64,000 nt of DNA from Raineyella fluvialis (GCF_009646095.1 NZ_CP045725.1:2356001-2420000); one strand, 5' to 3'; shown: positions 51,837-60,953, counted from the stretch's first letter. Made by a program: numbers and translations. The notes: generated by a model from the letters alone, not told the origin.

Positions 51837-53135
51837 ATGCCGATGACTCTTCCTCCCGTTCCCGCCGCGCTGGCCCACATCGAGGACTTCGGCCGGTTCG
51901 TGACGTCGGCACCGAGTCCCTTCCACGCTGCGGCGGAGCTCGCCCGCCGACTCGAGGTCGCCGGCTTCGTACGCCAGGACGAGACCGAGGCCTGGGACGT
52001 CGGCGTCGGTGGGCACTACCTGGTCCGCGGCGGTGCCGTCGTGGCCTGGCGGATCCCGGAGAGTGTCGGGGTCGCCAGCGCCTTCCGGATCGTCGGGGCG
52101 CACACCGACTCCCCGGCGTTCCAGGTCAAGCCGCACCCCGACACCACGGCGAACGGCTACCAGTTGGTGAACGTCGAGGTGTACGGCGGCATGCTGCGCA
52201 ACTCCTGGCTCGACCGCGAACTGGGACTGGCCGGTCGGCTGGTCACGGTGGACGGGGACGAGACCTTGGTCAGCACCGGCCCACTGATGCGGATCCCACA
52301 ACTGGCGATCCACCTGGATCGCAAGGTGAACGACGGGTTGGTGCTCGATCCGCAGCAGCACCTCCATCCGGTCTGGTCCGTCGGACGGCCGGAGGCGTCC
52401 CTTCTGGGCCACGTGGCGGGGATGGCCGGGCTGGCCGCGGACGAGGTGGCGGGCTTCGACCTGCGCAGCTTCGACGTTCAGCCGCCCGCGGCCTTCGGTG
52501 GTGACGGCGAGTTCTTCGCGGCCGGCCGGATGGACAACCTGCTCAGTGTCCACGCGGGCGTCTCCGCCCTGATCGACTCCACCCTGGTGGATCACGGCAC
52601 CGACGACATCCAGGTGCTGGCCTGCTTCGACCATGAGGAGGTGGGCTCGGAGACGCGGGCGGGTGCCGCCGGCCCGATCCTCGAGGACGTCCTCGTCCGT
52701 ACGGGCCACGCGCTGGGAGCGGACGCGGACGGCGTGCGGCGGATGTACGCCCGCTCCAGCGTGGTGTCCAGCGACGGGGGTCACGCAGTCCACCCCAACT
52801 ACCCGGACCGTCACGACCCTGCGCACCAGCCGGTGCTGAACGGCGGGCCGCTGCTCAAGGTGAACGCCTCCCAGCGCTATTCCACCGATGCCGTGGGGGC
52901 CGCCCTGTGGGCGCGGGCCTGCCGGGCTGCGGAGGTGCCGTCCCAGGTCATCGTGTCGAACAACGCTGTCCCGTGCGGTTCGACCATCGGACCGATCACG
53001 GCGACCAGGCTGGGCATCCTCACGGTGGACGTCGGCGCCCCCATCCTGTCGATGCACTCGGCGCGCGAGATGTGCGGGACGGCCGACCCGTACGCCCTGC
53101 GACAGGCGCTCGGTGCCTACTGGGCCGGCGCCTGA
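51837..53135 (+). CDS. M18 family aminopeptidase
   Basis: A 432-residue cytosolic zinc aminopeptidase of the aspartyl-aminopeptidase family. FRIVGAHTDSPAFQVKP gives the first metal His, AGRMDNLLSVHAG the bridging Asp, ACFDHEEVGSETRAGAAGP the catalytic and metal glutamates, and PILSMHSAREMCGTAD the last His. The start is the first of two methionines (MPMTLPP). It is divergent from rmuC. Confidence 0.94.
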   Translation: MPMTLPPVPAALAHIEDFGRFVTSAPSPFHAAAELARRLEVAGFVRQDETEAWDVGVGGHYLVRGGAVVAWRIPESVGVASAFRIVGAHTDSPAFQVKPHPDTTANGYQLVNVEVYGGMLRNSWLDRELGLAGRLVTVDGDETLVSTGPLMRIPQLAIHLDRKVNDGLVLDPQQHLHPVWSVGRPEASLLGHVAGMAGLAADEVAGFDLRSFDVQPPAAFGGDGEFFAAGRMDNLLSVHAGVSALIDSTLVDHGTDDIQVLACFDHEEVGSETRAGAAGPILEDVLVRTGHALGADADGVRRMYARSSVVSSDGGHAVHPNYPDRHDPAHQPVLNGGPLLKVNASQRYSTDAVGAALWARACRAAEVPSQVIVSNNAVPCGSTIGPITATRLGILTVDVGAPILSMHSAREMCGTADPYALRQALGAYWAGA

Positions 53136-53186
53136 GACCGCGCGGCACACGTCCAGGCGAAGCCCGGCAGAGCCCGAGCCTCATGC

Positions 53187-53192
53187 TAATCT
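53187..53192 (+). promoter_or_regulatory. Candidate extended -10 of yceI gene
   Basis: TGCTAATCT (53184-53192) is an extended -10 sequence about 60 bases before ATG 53253. The gene has a leader with a GGAG site. Confidence 0.4.
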
Positions 53193-53252
53193 CGCCTCAC
53201 CCGGCCCCGGGACTACGCAGAGGGGCTCTGTGACCATCGATCTGGAGTGTTC

Positions 53253-53828
53253 ATGAGCGACTACGATCCGTCCTGGAGCGGCGACTGGGAGGCAGATCCC
53301 GCGCACTCCACCATCCGCTTCACGGCTCGGCACGCGATGGTGGCGAAGGTGAGCGGCGCCTTCGACGACATCGACGTGAAGATCCACGCGGACGCGGAGA
53401 ATCCGGAACAGTCCAGCGTCGCGGTGCGGATCGGTGTCGCCAGCGTGAACACCCGCAACGCCCAGCGCGACGAGCATCTGCGCAGCGCCGACTTCTTCGA
53501 CGCGGAGAAGTACCCCTACATCACCTTCGTCAGCACCTCCATGGAGGAGGTGGACGACATGGCGTTCATGGTGACCGGTGAACTCACCATCCGCGACATC
53601 ACCAAGACGGTGGTCATCCCCGTCGACGTCATCGGTGTGGCCAAGGACCCGTTCGGCGCCGGCACCCGCGCCGGGTTCGCCGGCAAGCGCCGGATGAATC
53701 GTCGCGACTTCGGCCTGGAGTGGAACGTGCCGCTCGACACCGGCGGTGTCCTCGTCTCGGAGAAGGTCGAGCTCGACTTCGAGATCAGCGCCATCAAGAC
53801 GGGGCCCGCCGCGGGCGCCGATCAGTGA
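53253..53828 (+). CDS. YceI family protein
   Basis: A 191-residue lipocalin-like barrel protein that binds isoprenoid or other lipids by family knowledge. WSGDWEADPAHSTIRFTARHAMVAKVSGAF is the typical start, followed by RDEHLRSADFFDAEKYPYITF and FGLEWNVPLDTGGVLVSEKVELDFEI. There is no signal peptide, so it is probably cytoplasmic, unlike E. coli YceI. GGAG six bases before ATG 53253 supports that start over GTG 53247. Confidence 0.9.
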   Translation: MSDYDPSWSGDWEADPAHSTIRFTARHAMVAKVSGAFDDIDVKIHADAENPEQSSVAVRIGVASVNTRNAQRDEHLRSADFFDAEKYPYITFVSTSMEEVDDMAFMVTGELTIRDITKTVVIPVDVIGVAKDPFGAGTRAGFAGKRRMNRRDFGLEWNVPLDTGGVLVSEKVELDFEISAIKTGPAAGADQ

Positions 53829-53859
53829 CCACGCCGAGCTGATCCCCGAAGGAGAGATG

Positions 53860-54402
53860 ATGGCCAGTAGCGAAGACCTCGAACCGCAGAACATCCGTCG
53901 CAAGGAATTCAGCGTCCGGATGCGGGGCTTCGAGACGACCGAGGTGTCTGACTACCTCGCCGATCTCGCCGACCTCATCGAGGACCTGCAGGACGAGAAC
54001 GCGCGACTCGTCCAGACCAATCGCGACCTGCGCGCCGAGCTGGAGTCGTACGGCGGGACGCCGCCGCAGGGGGCCGGTCCCGCCCCCGTGTTCTCCGCGC
54101 CGGCGCCCGCGCCGGTGGCCGAGCAGGGTGTCACGGCCGGCGGTCAGGCGGAGGCGATCCTCACCCGCGCCCAGCAGATGGCTGACCAGCTGATGGCGGA
54201 CGCCGAGGTGGAGGCCCGGCAGCGGGTCGCCGACGCCGCTGACGTCGACCTGGTGGACTACGTCCGGACGTACGCCCGTGTCACCCATGACCAGATGAAG
54301 GGCGTCCTGGAGCAGATGAACCAGCAGCTCGACCGCCTGCACGACCTGGCCAGTCGCGACGCGCACGGTGCCGCCTGGGACGCGACGACCCGTCAGGGCT
54401 GA
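53860..54402 (+). CDS. DivIVA domain-containing protein
   Basis: A 180-residue coiled-coil protein. The N-terminal DivIVA segment is NIRRKEFSVRMRGFETTEVSDYLADLADLIEDL, followed by a coiled coil, a Pro/Ala linker (about 66-90), and a second helical region (EAILTRAQQMADQLMADAEVEARQRVADAADVD) typical of DivIVA-like proteins. It may bind curved membrane at poles or septa. It is short for a true Wag31/DivIVA, so it is probably a paralog. AAGGAG at 53849-53854 favours ATG 53860. Confidence 0.8.
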   Translation: MASSEDLEPQNIRRKEFSVRMRGFETTEVSDYLADLADLIEDLQDENARLVQTNRDLRAELESYGGTPPQGAGPAPVFSAPAPAPVAEQGVTAGGQAEAILTRAQQMADQLMADAEVEARQRVADAADVDLVDYVRTYARVTHDQMKGVLEQMNQQLDRLHDLASRDAHGAAWDATTRQG

Positions 54403-54470
54403 TCCGACTGAGGAGGATCGGGCCGCCGGGGGAGCGGGTTCCGGCGGCCGGAGGCCGTCCGTCCCTCGGC

Positions 54471-54476
54471 TAGACT
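54471..54476 (+). promoter_or_regulatory. -10 element of leaderless ychF
   Basis: TAGACT ends eight bases before GTG 54485, with no ribosome binding site between. Confidence 0.5.
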
Positions 54477-54484
54477 GACCTGCC

Positions 54485-55558
54485 GTGGCACTCACCATCG
54501 GAATCGTCGGTCTCCCCAACGCGGGCAAGTCAACGCTGTTCAACGCGCTGACCCGCAACAACGTCCTCGCCGCGAATTACCCGTTCGCGACGATCGAGCC
54601 GAACGTCGGCGTGGTGGGCGTACCGGACCCGCGACTCAAGGTCCTCGGCGAGATGTATTCCTCCGAGCGCCTCGTACCGGCCACGGTGTCCTTCGTCGAC
54701 ATCGCCGGCATCGTCAAGGGTGCCTCTCAGGGGGAGGGCATGGGCAACGCCTTCCTCGCCAACATCCGTGAGGCCGACGCCATCTGTCAGGTGACCAGGG
54801 TCTTCGACGATCCCGACGTGACGCACGTCGACGGGGCGGTCAACCCCGGCAACGACATCGACACGATCACCACCGAGCTGATCCTCGCAGACCTCCAGAC
54901 GATGGAGAAGGCGATGCCGCGCCTGGAGAAGGAGGCGCGGATCAAGAAGGAGTCGAAGCCCAAGTACGAGGCCTGGCAGCAGGCGTACGCGACCCTGTCG
55001 GAGGGCAAGGGCGTCTACGCCGCAGGGCTCGATCTGGAGCCGCTGCACGACCTGTTCCTGCTCACCGCCAAGCCGTTCATCTACGTCTTCAACTGCGACC
55101 AGGACGAGCTGGCCGACGAGGACATGAAGGCGCGGATGCGGGCCTTGGTCGCCCCGTCCGAGGCGATCTTCCTGGACGCGAAGTTCGAGTCCGAGCTGGT
55201 CGAGATGGAGGAGGACGAGGCCCGTGAGTTCCTCGCCGAGATGGGCGTGGAGGAGCCTGGCCTGGACGTGCTGGCCCGCGTCGGCTACCAGACCCTCGGC
55301 CTGCAGTCGTACCTGACCGCCGGCCCCAAGGAGGCCCGCGCCTGGACGATCCACCAGGGCTGGACCGCCCCGCAGGCCGCCGGCGTCATCCACACCGACT
55401 TCGAGAAGGGCTTCATCAAGGCCCAGATCGTCTCCTTCGACGACTTGGTCGAGGCGGGCTCGGAGCAGGAGGCCAAGGCCCACGGCAAGCTGCGCCTGGA
55501 GGGCAAGGACTACGTCATGCAGGACGGCGACGTGGTCGAGTTCAGGTTCAACGTCTAG
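54485..55558 (+). CDS. ychF: Redox-regulated ATPase YchF
   Basis: A 357-residue Obg-family P-loop protein that prefers ATP. GLPNAGKSTLFNALT is the P-loop, VDIAGIVKGASQGEGMGNAFL the switch II region, a coiled-coil finger follows (EKAMPRLEKEARIKKE), and FNCDQDEL replaces the GTP-specific NKxD motif. The C-terminal TGS domain is WTAPQAAGVIHTDFEKGFIKAQ. It binds ribosomes and influences stress responses. Confidence 0.96.
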   Translation: MALTIGIVGLPNAGKSTLFNALTRNNVLAANYPFATIEPNVGVVGVPDPRLKVLGEMYSSERLVPATVSFVDIAGIVKGASQGEGMGNAFLANIREADAICQVTRVFDDPDVTHVDGAVNPGNDIDTITTELILADLQTMEKAMPRLEKEARIKKESKPKYEAWQQAYATLSEGKGVYAAGLDLEPLHDLFLLTAKPFIYVFNCDQDELADEDMKARMRALVAPSEAIFLDAKFESELVEMEEDEAREFLAEMGVEEPGLDVLARVGYQTLGLQSYLTAGPKEARAWTIHQGWTAPQAAGVIHTDFEKGFIKAQIVSFDDLVEAGSEQEAKAHGKLRLEGKDYVMQDGDVVEFRFNV

Positions 55559-55644
55559 CGATTTTGACGCTGCGCGTCATACAAGGATCGATCAGGTCCT
55601 GCGCCGACGAGTCGATGGGACCTGGCGAGCGGCGCAGGCATCGG

Positions 55645-56046
55645 CTACCAGGTGTCGCTGAGTCCCGCCTCCTCCAGATAGTCCAGCAGGTTCTCGGTCA
55701 GCTCGAGGCTGCTCACCTCGTCCCGGCTGACCCAGCGCACGTCATCGGCGTCATCCCCGGCCACCAGTTCGCCCCCGACCACGGCGGCCAGGAAGTCATG
55801 CACGTCGAACTCGCGACCGTCACCCGTAGGGAGTCGTACGTTGAGCACCTCACGCTGGATACGTACGCGGAGCCCCGTCTCTTCGAAGGCCTCCCGGACG
55901 GCGGCCTGGGCAGGTGATTCGCCACGCTCGATCCGGCCGCCGGGCACCGTCCAACGTCCGCGCTGCGGTTCGTGACCGCGCTGGACGAGCAGGATCTGGC
56001 GCCGTTCGTTGACGATGATGACGCCGGCGGCCGGGATCGTACGCAC
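55645..56046 (-). CDS. Nudix hydrolase (MutT-like)
   Basis: A 133-residue Nudix-fold pyrophosphohydrolase. The Nudix box is [24 protein letters not shown]. It starts [23 protein letters not shown], like NTP-cleaning or sugar-nucleotide enzymes; the substrate is unknown. In this assembly it appears joined to the uracil-DNA glycosylase upstream, but that fusion comes from an extra base. Its own start is probably GTG 56046. Confidence 0.82.
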   Translation of the reverse strand: MRTIPAAGVIIVNERRQILLVQRGHEPQRGRWTVPGGRIERGESPAQAAVREAFEETGLRVRIQREVLNVRLPTGDGREFDVHDFLAAVVGGELVAGDDADDVRWVSRDEVSSLELTENLLDYLEEAGLSDTW

Positions 56047-56084
56047 GCATCCATCTTCCCTGACCCTGATGCGGACGGCTCGGC

Positions 56085-56829
56085 TCAGGTCCGCAGTCGT
56101 GCGATGGCGGCGTCGAGCATCTGCTCGGTCAGCCTGCCGGTGAAGGGTGTTCTGCTGGCTCACGTGGTAACAGCCGACGAGCCGCACCGGCCGACCGTCC
56201 TGCAGCGTGAGGGTGGCCTCGACCCCGTGTCCGAACGTCGGCTTCGGGCGGGGCACGCCCCAACCCAGCCGGCGGGCGGCGGCGAGCATCGAGTCCCAGG
56301 CGATGGAACCGAGCGCCATGATCGCGGTGAGGTTCGGCTCCGCCAGCCGCAGGTCGCGGTCGAGCCAGGGTGCGCAGGTGGACTTCTCCAAGGTGGTCGG
56401 CTTGTTCTCGGGTGGCGGGCAGTGCACGGGGGCGATGATCCGCAGCCCGGTCAGCCGCAGCCCGTCGTCGGCGCTGACGGCGTACGGCTGGTTGGCGAAG
56501 CCGGCCCGGAACAGGGCCGCGTACAGCCACTCGCCCGAGCGGTCACCGGTGAACATGCGCCCGGTCCGGTTCGCGCCGTGGGCGGCGGGCGCCAGCCCGA
56601 TGACCAGTGCTGCGGCGCCGGGGTCGCCGAAGCTCGGCACGGGACGTCCCCAGTAGGTCTGATCGGCGAAGGCCGCCCGCTTCTCGCGCGCCACCAGCTC
56701 GCGCCAGGCGACCAGGCGCGGGCACGCACGGCACACGCTCACCCGGGCGTCCAGCTCCTCTCGGCTGGCATCGGCAGCCAGCTCGACGACGTCGGCCGGG
56801 GTGTGCGCGACAGGAATCACGAGGTGCAC
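56085..56829 (-). pseudogene. Uracil-DNA glycosylase family 5 (UdgB-like), one-base frameshift near C-terminus
   Basis: Iron-sulfur DNA glycosylase. [14 protein letters not shown] and later [13 protein letters not shown] and [11 protein letters not shown] carry the cluster cysteines and the active-site histidine. [29 protein letters not shown] is the uracil pocket. An extra G in GGG 56145-56147 shifts the frame. Without it the protein ends [21 protein letters not shown] at the TGA 56085-56087, a typical family end. As given, the frame runs into the Nudix gene. GTG 56829 and GTG 56820 are both possible starts. Confidence 0.85.
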
Positions 56830-56915
56830 CTTTCGCAGGGTTCCGATCCGAGTCTGGTACCTGTCGGCCCGGGCCGCTACTGCGAGCCGCCCAGCATGCC
56901 CAGCCTCTGGCCTAC

Positions 56916-56941
56916 GGTGAATACACCACCGGTGAATACAC
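56916..56941 (+). promoter_or_regulatory. Paired direct repeats upstream of ddaH
   Basis: GGTGAATACAC occurs twice (56916-56926 and 56931-56941), 15 bases centre to centre. The second copy runs into a possible -10, TACACT (56937-56942). It may be an operator for the DDAH-rocD operon; the regulator is unknown. Confidence 0.5.
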
Positions 56942-57048
56942 TGGGGTCAGGCGTGCTCGTGTCGCCTCTTCTTCGTGGCTGGGCCGCGGGTCGAAGTGCC
57001 GCCGGGCCCCAGGACAGCGTCCGCCATCAGTTTTCGGTGAGGCGCGAG

Positions 57049-57917
57049 ATGTCTTCTGAAGACCGGATCCAGCAGCATCGCCGGTACCTGATGTGCCGGC
57101 CGGACCACTTCACGCTCAGCTACGAGATCAACCCGTGGATGCATCTGGCCCATCCCATCGACATGTCCAGAGCGATGCGGCAGTGGCAAGCGCTCCGCGA
57201 CACGTACGTGAGGCTGGGGCATGAGGTCGAGCTCATCGATCCGATCCCGGGACTCAACGACATGGTCTACGTGGCCAACGGTGGCCTGGTTATCGGTGGT
57301 GTGGCGCTGGGTGCGAAGTTCAGCGTCAGCGAGCGTCGGGGTGAGGAACTTCCTTTCCGGGAGTGGTTCGCAGCCCACGGATACGACGTCGTCGAGCCCG
57401 TCGCGATGCAGGAGGGCGAGGGAGACCTCATGCTCGTGGGCGAGACGATCCTCGCCGGTTACGGCTTCCGGTCCCAGCTGGACAGCCACGCCGAGGTTGC
57501 GGGCGTGTTCGGTCTCGAGGTTGTCTCGCTGCGGCTGGTCAACCCGTTCTACTACCACCTCGACACCGCCCTGTGCGTCCTCGACCCGGTGCAGGGCCCC
57601 GGTGGTGTCGACCTGGCGAACATCGCCTATCTGCCGTCGGCCTTCGACGAGCGCAGTCAGGCCGAGCTCGTCGAGCGCTTCCCCGACGCGATCCGCGTGC
57701 CCGCCTCTGTGCCCGAGACCCTGGAGGTGAACGCGGTGAGCGACGGCCGCAACGTGGTCCTCTCGCCGCACTCCGACAGTTTCGTCGCGCAGTTGCGCGA
57801 GCGCGGCTACCACCCCGTGCCGGTCGATGTGTCCGAGCTGCACCTCGGCGGGGCGGGATCAAATGTTGCACTCTGGAATTGCGAGGAGCAGACCATGAGC
57901 ACGATGACGAACCCTGA
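57049..57917 (+). pseudogene. Dimethylarginine dimethylaminohydrolase-like amidinohydrolase, one-base frameshift
   Basis: An amidinotransferase-fold enzyme acting on dimethylarginine or a related guanidino compound. CRPDHFTLSYEINPWM, GEGDLMLVG and FYYHLDTALCVLD supply the catalytic Asp/Glu and His. In the frame as given the C-terminus reads GGAGSNVALWN, with no nucleophile. Adding one G to GGGG 57850-57853 gives HLGGGGIKCCTLELRG, the normal ending with the catalytic cysteine, and a stop at 57915-57917 overlapping the ornithine aminotransferase start. The apparent fusion of the two genes is therefore probably false. Confidence 0.85.
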
Positions 57918-59121
57918 CACGCCGACGGCGCACTTCATCCACGAGGAGGGCGAGCACCTGGCGCACAACTACGATCCGCTTCCGGTGGTCGTGTCGACTG
58001 CTGAGGACGTGTGGGTGACCGATGTCGAGGGCAGGCGCTACCTCGATCTGCTGTCCGCCTACTCGGCCCTGAACTTCGGGCACCGCCACCCCGAGCTGGT
58101 CAAGGCGGCCGTCGATCAACTTGGCAGGCTCACCCTCACCAGCCGGGCATTCCACAACGACCGGCTCGGGGCCTTCGCCACTGCCCTTGCCGAGCTGTGC
58201 GGCAAGGACATGGTGCTGCCGATGAACACCGGCGCGGAGGCGGTCGAGACCGGGATCAAGGCGGCGCGCGCTTGGGCCTACCGAGTCAAGGGTGTCCCTG
58301 CGGACGCCGCGCGGATCATCGTGGCGGCGGGCAACTTCCACGGCCGTACGACCACGATCGTCGGGTTCAGCGACGACCCGGTCACTCGGGACGGGTTCGG
58401 GCCGTTCACGCCGGGCTTCGTCACGGTGCCGTACGGGGATGCCACCGCGATCGAAGCAGCCATCGATGCGAACACCGCCGCCGTGCTCATCGAGCCCATC
58501 CAGGGCGAGGCCGGCGTCATCATCCCGCCGCAGGGCTACCTGCGGGCGGTCCGCGAACTGTGCACGCAGCACAACGTGCTCCTCATCGCCGACGAGATCC
58601 AGTCCGGCCTCGGCCGCACGGGCACGACGTTCGCGTGTGACCGCGAGGGCGTCGTCCCCGACCTCTATCTGCTGGGCAAAGCGTTGGGCGGTGGCATCCT
58701 GCCGGTCTCGGCCGTCGTCGGTGACCGCGACGTCCTCGGGGTGTTCGGTCCCGGCGAGCACGGGTCGACCTTCGGCGGCAATCCGATCGCCGCCGCGGTC
58801 GGGCTGCGCGTGGTCGAGCTCCTCCGCACCGGCGAGTTCCAGGAACGCGCGACAACGCTTGGTGAGCACCTCAAGGGGCTGCTCGACGACCTGCTGGGCC
58901 GCGGCCTCACTGAGGTCCGCGTGGCGGGACTGTGGGCGGGCCTCGACGTCGAACCGTCACGCGGCACCGGCCGCCAGGTCGCCGAGAGGCTGCTGGCCCG
59001 CGGCGTGCTGGTGAAGGACACACACGCCCAGACCATTCGCATCGCGCCTCCGCTGACGATCCAGGTATCCGACCTGGACTGGGCGGTCGACCAGCTGAAG
59101 CTCGTCCTGCAGCGGCACTGA
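57895..59121 (+). CDS. rocD: Ornithine-oxo-acid transaminase
   Basis: A 408-residue class III PLP aminotransferase converting ornithine to glutamate semialdehyde. YSALNFGHRHPELV, NTGAEAVETGIKAARAWAY, ADEIQSGLGRTGT (D233) and LLGKALGGGILPVSA (PLP lysine K262) are intact. Paired with the guanidine hydrolase upstream, it suggests a route from arginine derivatives to glutamate. ATG 57895 lies inside the repaired end of the DDAH gene, so the two are translationally coupled. Confidence 0.92.
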   Translation: MSTMTNPDTPTAHFIHEEGEHLAHNYDPLPVVVSTAEDVWVTDVEGRRYLDLLSAYSALNFGHRHPELVKAAVDQLGRLTLTSRAFHNDRLGAFATALAELCGKDMVLPMNTGAEAVETGIKAARAWAYRVKGVPADAARIIVAAGNFHGRTTTIVGFSDDPVTRDGFGPFTPGFVTVPYGDATAIEAAIDANTAAVLIEPIQGEAGVIIPPQGYLRAVRELCTQHNVLLIADEIQSGLGRTGTTFACDREGVVPDLYLLGKALGGGILPVSAVVGDRDVLGVFGPGEHGSTFGGNPIAAAVGLRVVELLRTGEFQERATTLGEHLKGLLDDLLGRGLTEVRVAGLWAGLDVEPSRGTGRQVAERLLARGVLVKDTHAQTIRIAPPLTIQVSDLDWAVDQLKLVLQRH

Positions 59122-59139
59122 CTCCTTGAAGCCGGTGAC

Positions 59140-59153
59140 ATATCGCGCGATAT
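59140..59153. promoter_or_regulatory. Palindromic operator over the MNT antitoxin promoter
   Basis: ATATCGCGCGATAT is a perfect 14-bp palindrome. It overlaps the putative -10 TATCAT (59151-59156), which ends six bases before ATG 59163. It is the likely autoregulatory site for the HTH domain of the protein encoded next. Confidence 0.65.
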
Positions 59154-59156
59154 CAT
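59151..59156 (+). promoter_or_regulatory. -10 element of leaderless MNT antitoxin gene
   Basis: TATCAT ends six bases before ATG 59163 and overlaps the palindrome 59140-59153. Confidence 0.5.
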
Positions 59157-59162
59157 GGCCGC

Positions 59163-59606
59163 ATGGCGAACCCTGTCCGGGAACTGCGCGAAGCCGCGGG
59201 CCTCAGCCAAGCTGAGCTGGCTGAGCGATCCGGGGTCGCGCAGCCCAATATCGCGGCGTATGAGGCGGGTCGGCGCCGGGCTTCGGCCGCGATGCTGGAA
59301 CGACTGCGCAAGGCGGCTCGCCCGCTGCCGCACGACGCGCTGGCCGTCCACCGCGACGAACTGGTCGCATTGGCACACAGCTACGGCCTCAGCAACATCC
59401 GGGTCTTCGGCTCGGCGGCACGTGGAACGGACCGTCCGGGCAGCGATCTGGACATCCTGGTGAGTCGTGCCCCGGGGACCGGACTGATGACGCTGGCTGC
59501 GTTCGCCGAGCGGGCCAGTGATCTGCTCGGAGTGGAGGTCGATGTGGTGACCGATGGCGGTCTGCGCGTTGATCACGAGATCCTGACGTCGGCCGTTGCT
59601 GTATGA
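59163..59606 (+). CDS. XRE HTH-nucleotidyltransferase fusion (MntA-type antitoxin)
   Basis: A 147-residue protein. The N-terminal Cro/CI-type HTH (about 5-52, LREAAGLSQAELAERSGVAQPNIAAYEAG) is followed by a minimal nucleotidyltransferase domain with FGSAARGTDRPGSDLDILV, the GSx10DxD motif (G83, S84, D95, D97). By family knowledge, MntA antitoxins AMPylate HepT RNase toxins. The start is leaderless-looking. The downstream HepT is only a remnant, so this antitoxin appears orphaned. Confidence 0.85.
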   Translation: MANPVRELREAAGLSQAELAERSGVAQPNIAAYEAGRRRASAAMLERLRKAARPLPHDALAVHRDELVALAHSYGLSNIRVFGSAARGTDRPGSDLDILVSRAPGTGLMTLAAFAERASDLLGVEVDVVTDGGLRVDHEILTSAVAV

Positions 59607-59755
59607 ACGCACGGGATGCCGCTGCGTTGCGCGAGATCGTCCGGCTGTGTGATGTGGGAGCGGATCTGGTTGCCCGCGGTCATGAGGGGTATGTGGCTCG
59701 GCCGTGCCGCGGCCGGATTCAGGCGCGACCCCGGGCGGCTCACCAGCCCGGATAG
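59603..59755 (+). pseudogene. Truncated HepT (HEPN/DUF86) toxin remnant
   Basis: An ATG overlapping the antitoxin stop (ATGA) opens a 50-residue frame: NARDAAALREIVRLCDVGAD and LVARGHEGYVA. The first 30 residues look like the start of HepT proteins. The rest is unrelated (RPCRGRIQARPRAAHQPG), and the catalytic Rx4-6H motif, which lies near residue 100 in HepT, is absent. It runs into the 3' end of the opposite gene. I infer deletion of the toxin. Confidence 0.6.
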
Positions 59756-60767
59756 CGATCCCACCAGCCCGGATCACTGACCTCCGGATCATTGGTCAGC
59801 TGCCTCAGCAGGTCGCGCGCGAGGGTGTCCAGGGGCCAGGCGAGGTCGAGTCGACTGACCAGTTCCACGGGCCAGGCGTGCACGCCATGCGCCGCTCCGA
59901 GGATGGCCCCGGTGATCGCTGCCACCGGCGCCGGATGCGGTGCCGTCGAGGCGAGCTGAAGCGCCGTCACCTCGGATCCGGGTCCTGGATGACTGAGGAC
60001 ACAGTAGACGGCGCCCGCCAAGGCAGTCTCCGCCGAGGCATCAGGGGCGATCCGCGCCAACCGGTTCCGGTCCGCGGGGGCATGCTCCGCCTCGTCACGG
60101 ACCTGGTCTAGTTGGCCGCCTTCCGCCAGTTGTCCCGTCCGGGACAGGGCATCGGTGGGGTCCCGTCCGCTCAGACACTCCGCGGCGAAGAGGACCGCGG
60201 TGGCCGTCGCCTGCTGGGCGGCCGGGGCGCCATGGGTGAGCGCTGCGCAGGCCTCCGCCTCGCGCTTGAGCTGGTCCCGGGAACGGGTGGTGGCCAGCGC
60301 TGCTGCGGGCAGGGTGCGGATCAGGGCATGGCATCCGGCGTTGTTCGTGACCGGACGCTCGGGCGTGCCGGGCCGGTCCTGCTGGAGCGCCAGGATCGTT
60401 GCCGCTGAGGGCCCCGGTTCTCGGCGAGTTCGGGGATGTGTGCCAGCCAGCCGTCCGGCCACTCGCCGGCGCTCTTGCTGCCCCAATAGGCCGAAGCGGC
60501 GGTGGCGATGTGCTGCAGGGCCGCCCAGCGGCTGTACGCGTGCCACAGCACCCAGTTGCGGTTGCAGGAGCCGTGGAGGCGGCGCCGTACGTCGGCACGG
60601 ATGAGGCCTTCGGCGGTGAAGGCGGCCAGTTGCGTGGCGACACCGGCCCAGAGGCGCTCGCACTGGGCCACCTCGCCGCGTAGGCCACCGATCGCCTCCC
60701 CGAGGGCGAGGCCCAGCATCAGCCCGCGGACACGCTGCTCCCACCGGTAGCGCTGGTCTCCGTTCAT
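59740..60767 (-). pseudogene. ADP-ribosylglycohydrolase-fold protein with metal site lost, one-base frameshift
   Basis: The N-terminus RVRGLMLGLALGEAIGGLRGEV and ATQLAAFTAEGLIRADVRR match the ADP-ribosylglycohydrolase family. The metal motif TDDTQ is replaced by GVATQ, and the C-terminal GDTDT is replaced by HPAP in APHPAPVAAITGAILGAAHG. NNAGCHALIRTLPAA is the middle signature. So the magnesium ligands seem lost. The frame breaks at 60409-60415 (GGG CCCC); one added base gives ENRGPSAATILALQ. GGAGG at 60774-60778 precedes ATG 60767. Confidence 0.75.
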
Positions 60768-60953
60768 GATGCCTCCGACAGGTGAGCTACCCCGTTCTCG
60801 CCTGCCACACCAGTCTCGCATCCCGATGGCCGCCGCCACCGGCGTTCGTGCCCGTCCAGGGGAGGGGCTTGACTCCCTTGGATCGGCGCCGGTCAATGGA
60901 AGGCATTCGCACGACTCCACGACTCAGGCCCACGGGCCAAGGAGGTACGGACG

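Noticed and set aside
50571-53150. Very long minus-strand frame reaching through the M18 peptidase
   Set aside because: Only the part below 51776 encodes RmuC; the rest is antisense to a conserved peptidase.
55645-56829. Uracil-DNA glycosylase-Nudix fusion
   Set aside because: Removing one G at 56145-56147 gives the typical glycosylase ending and stop before the Nudix start.
55972-59121. Single long reading frame joining DDAH and ornithine aminotransferase
   Set aside because: The joined frame loses the DDAH catalytic cysteine; one added G restores the normal C-terminus and a separate overlapping start for the aminotransferase.
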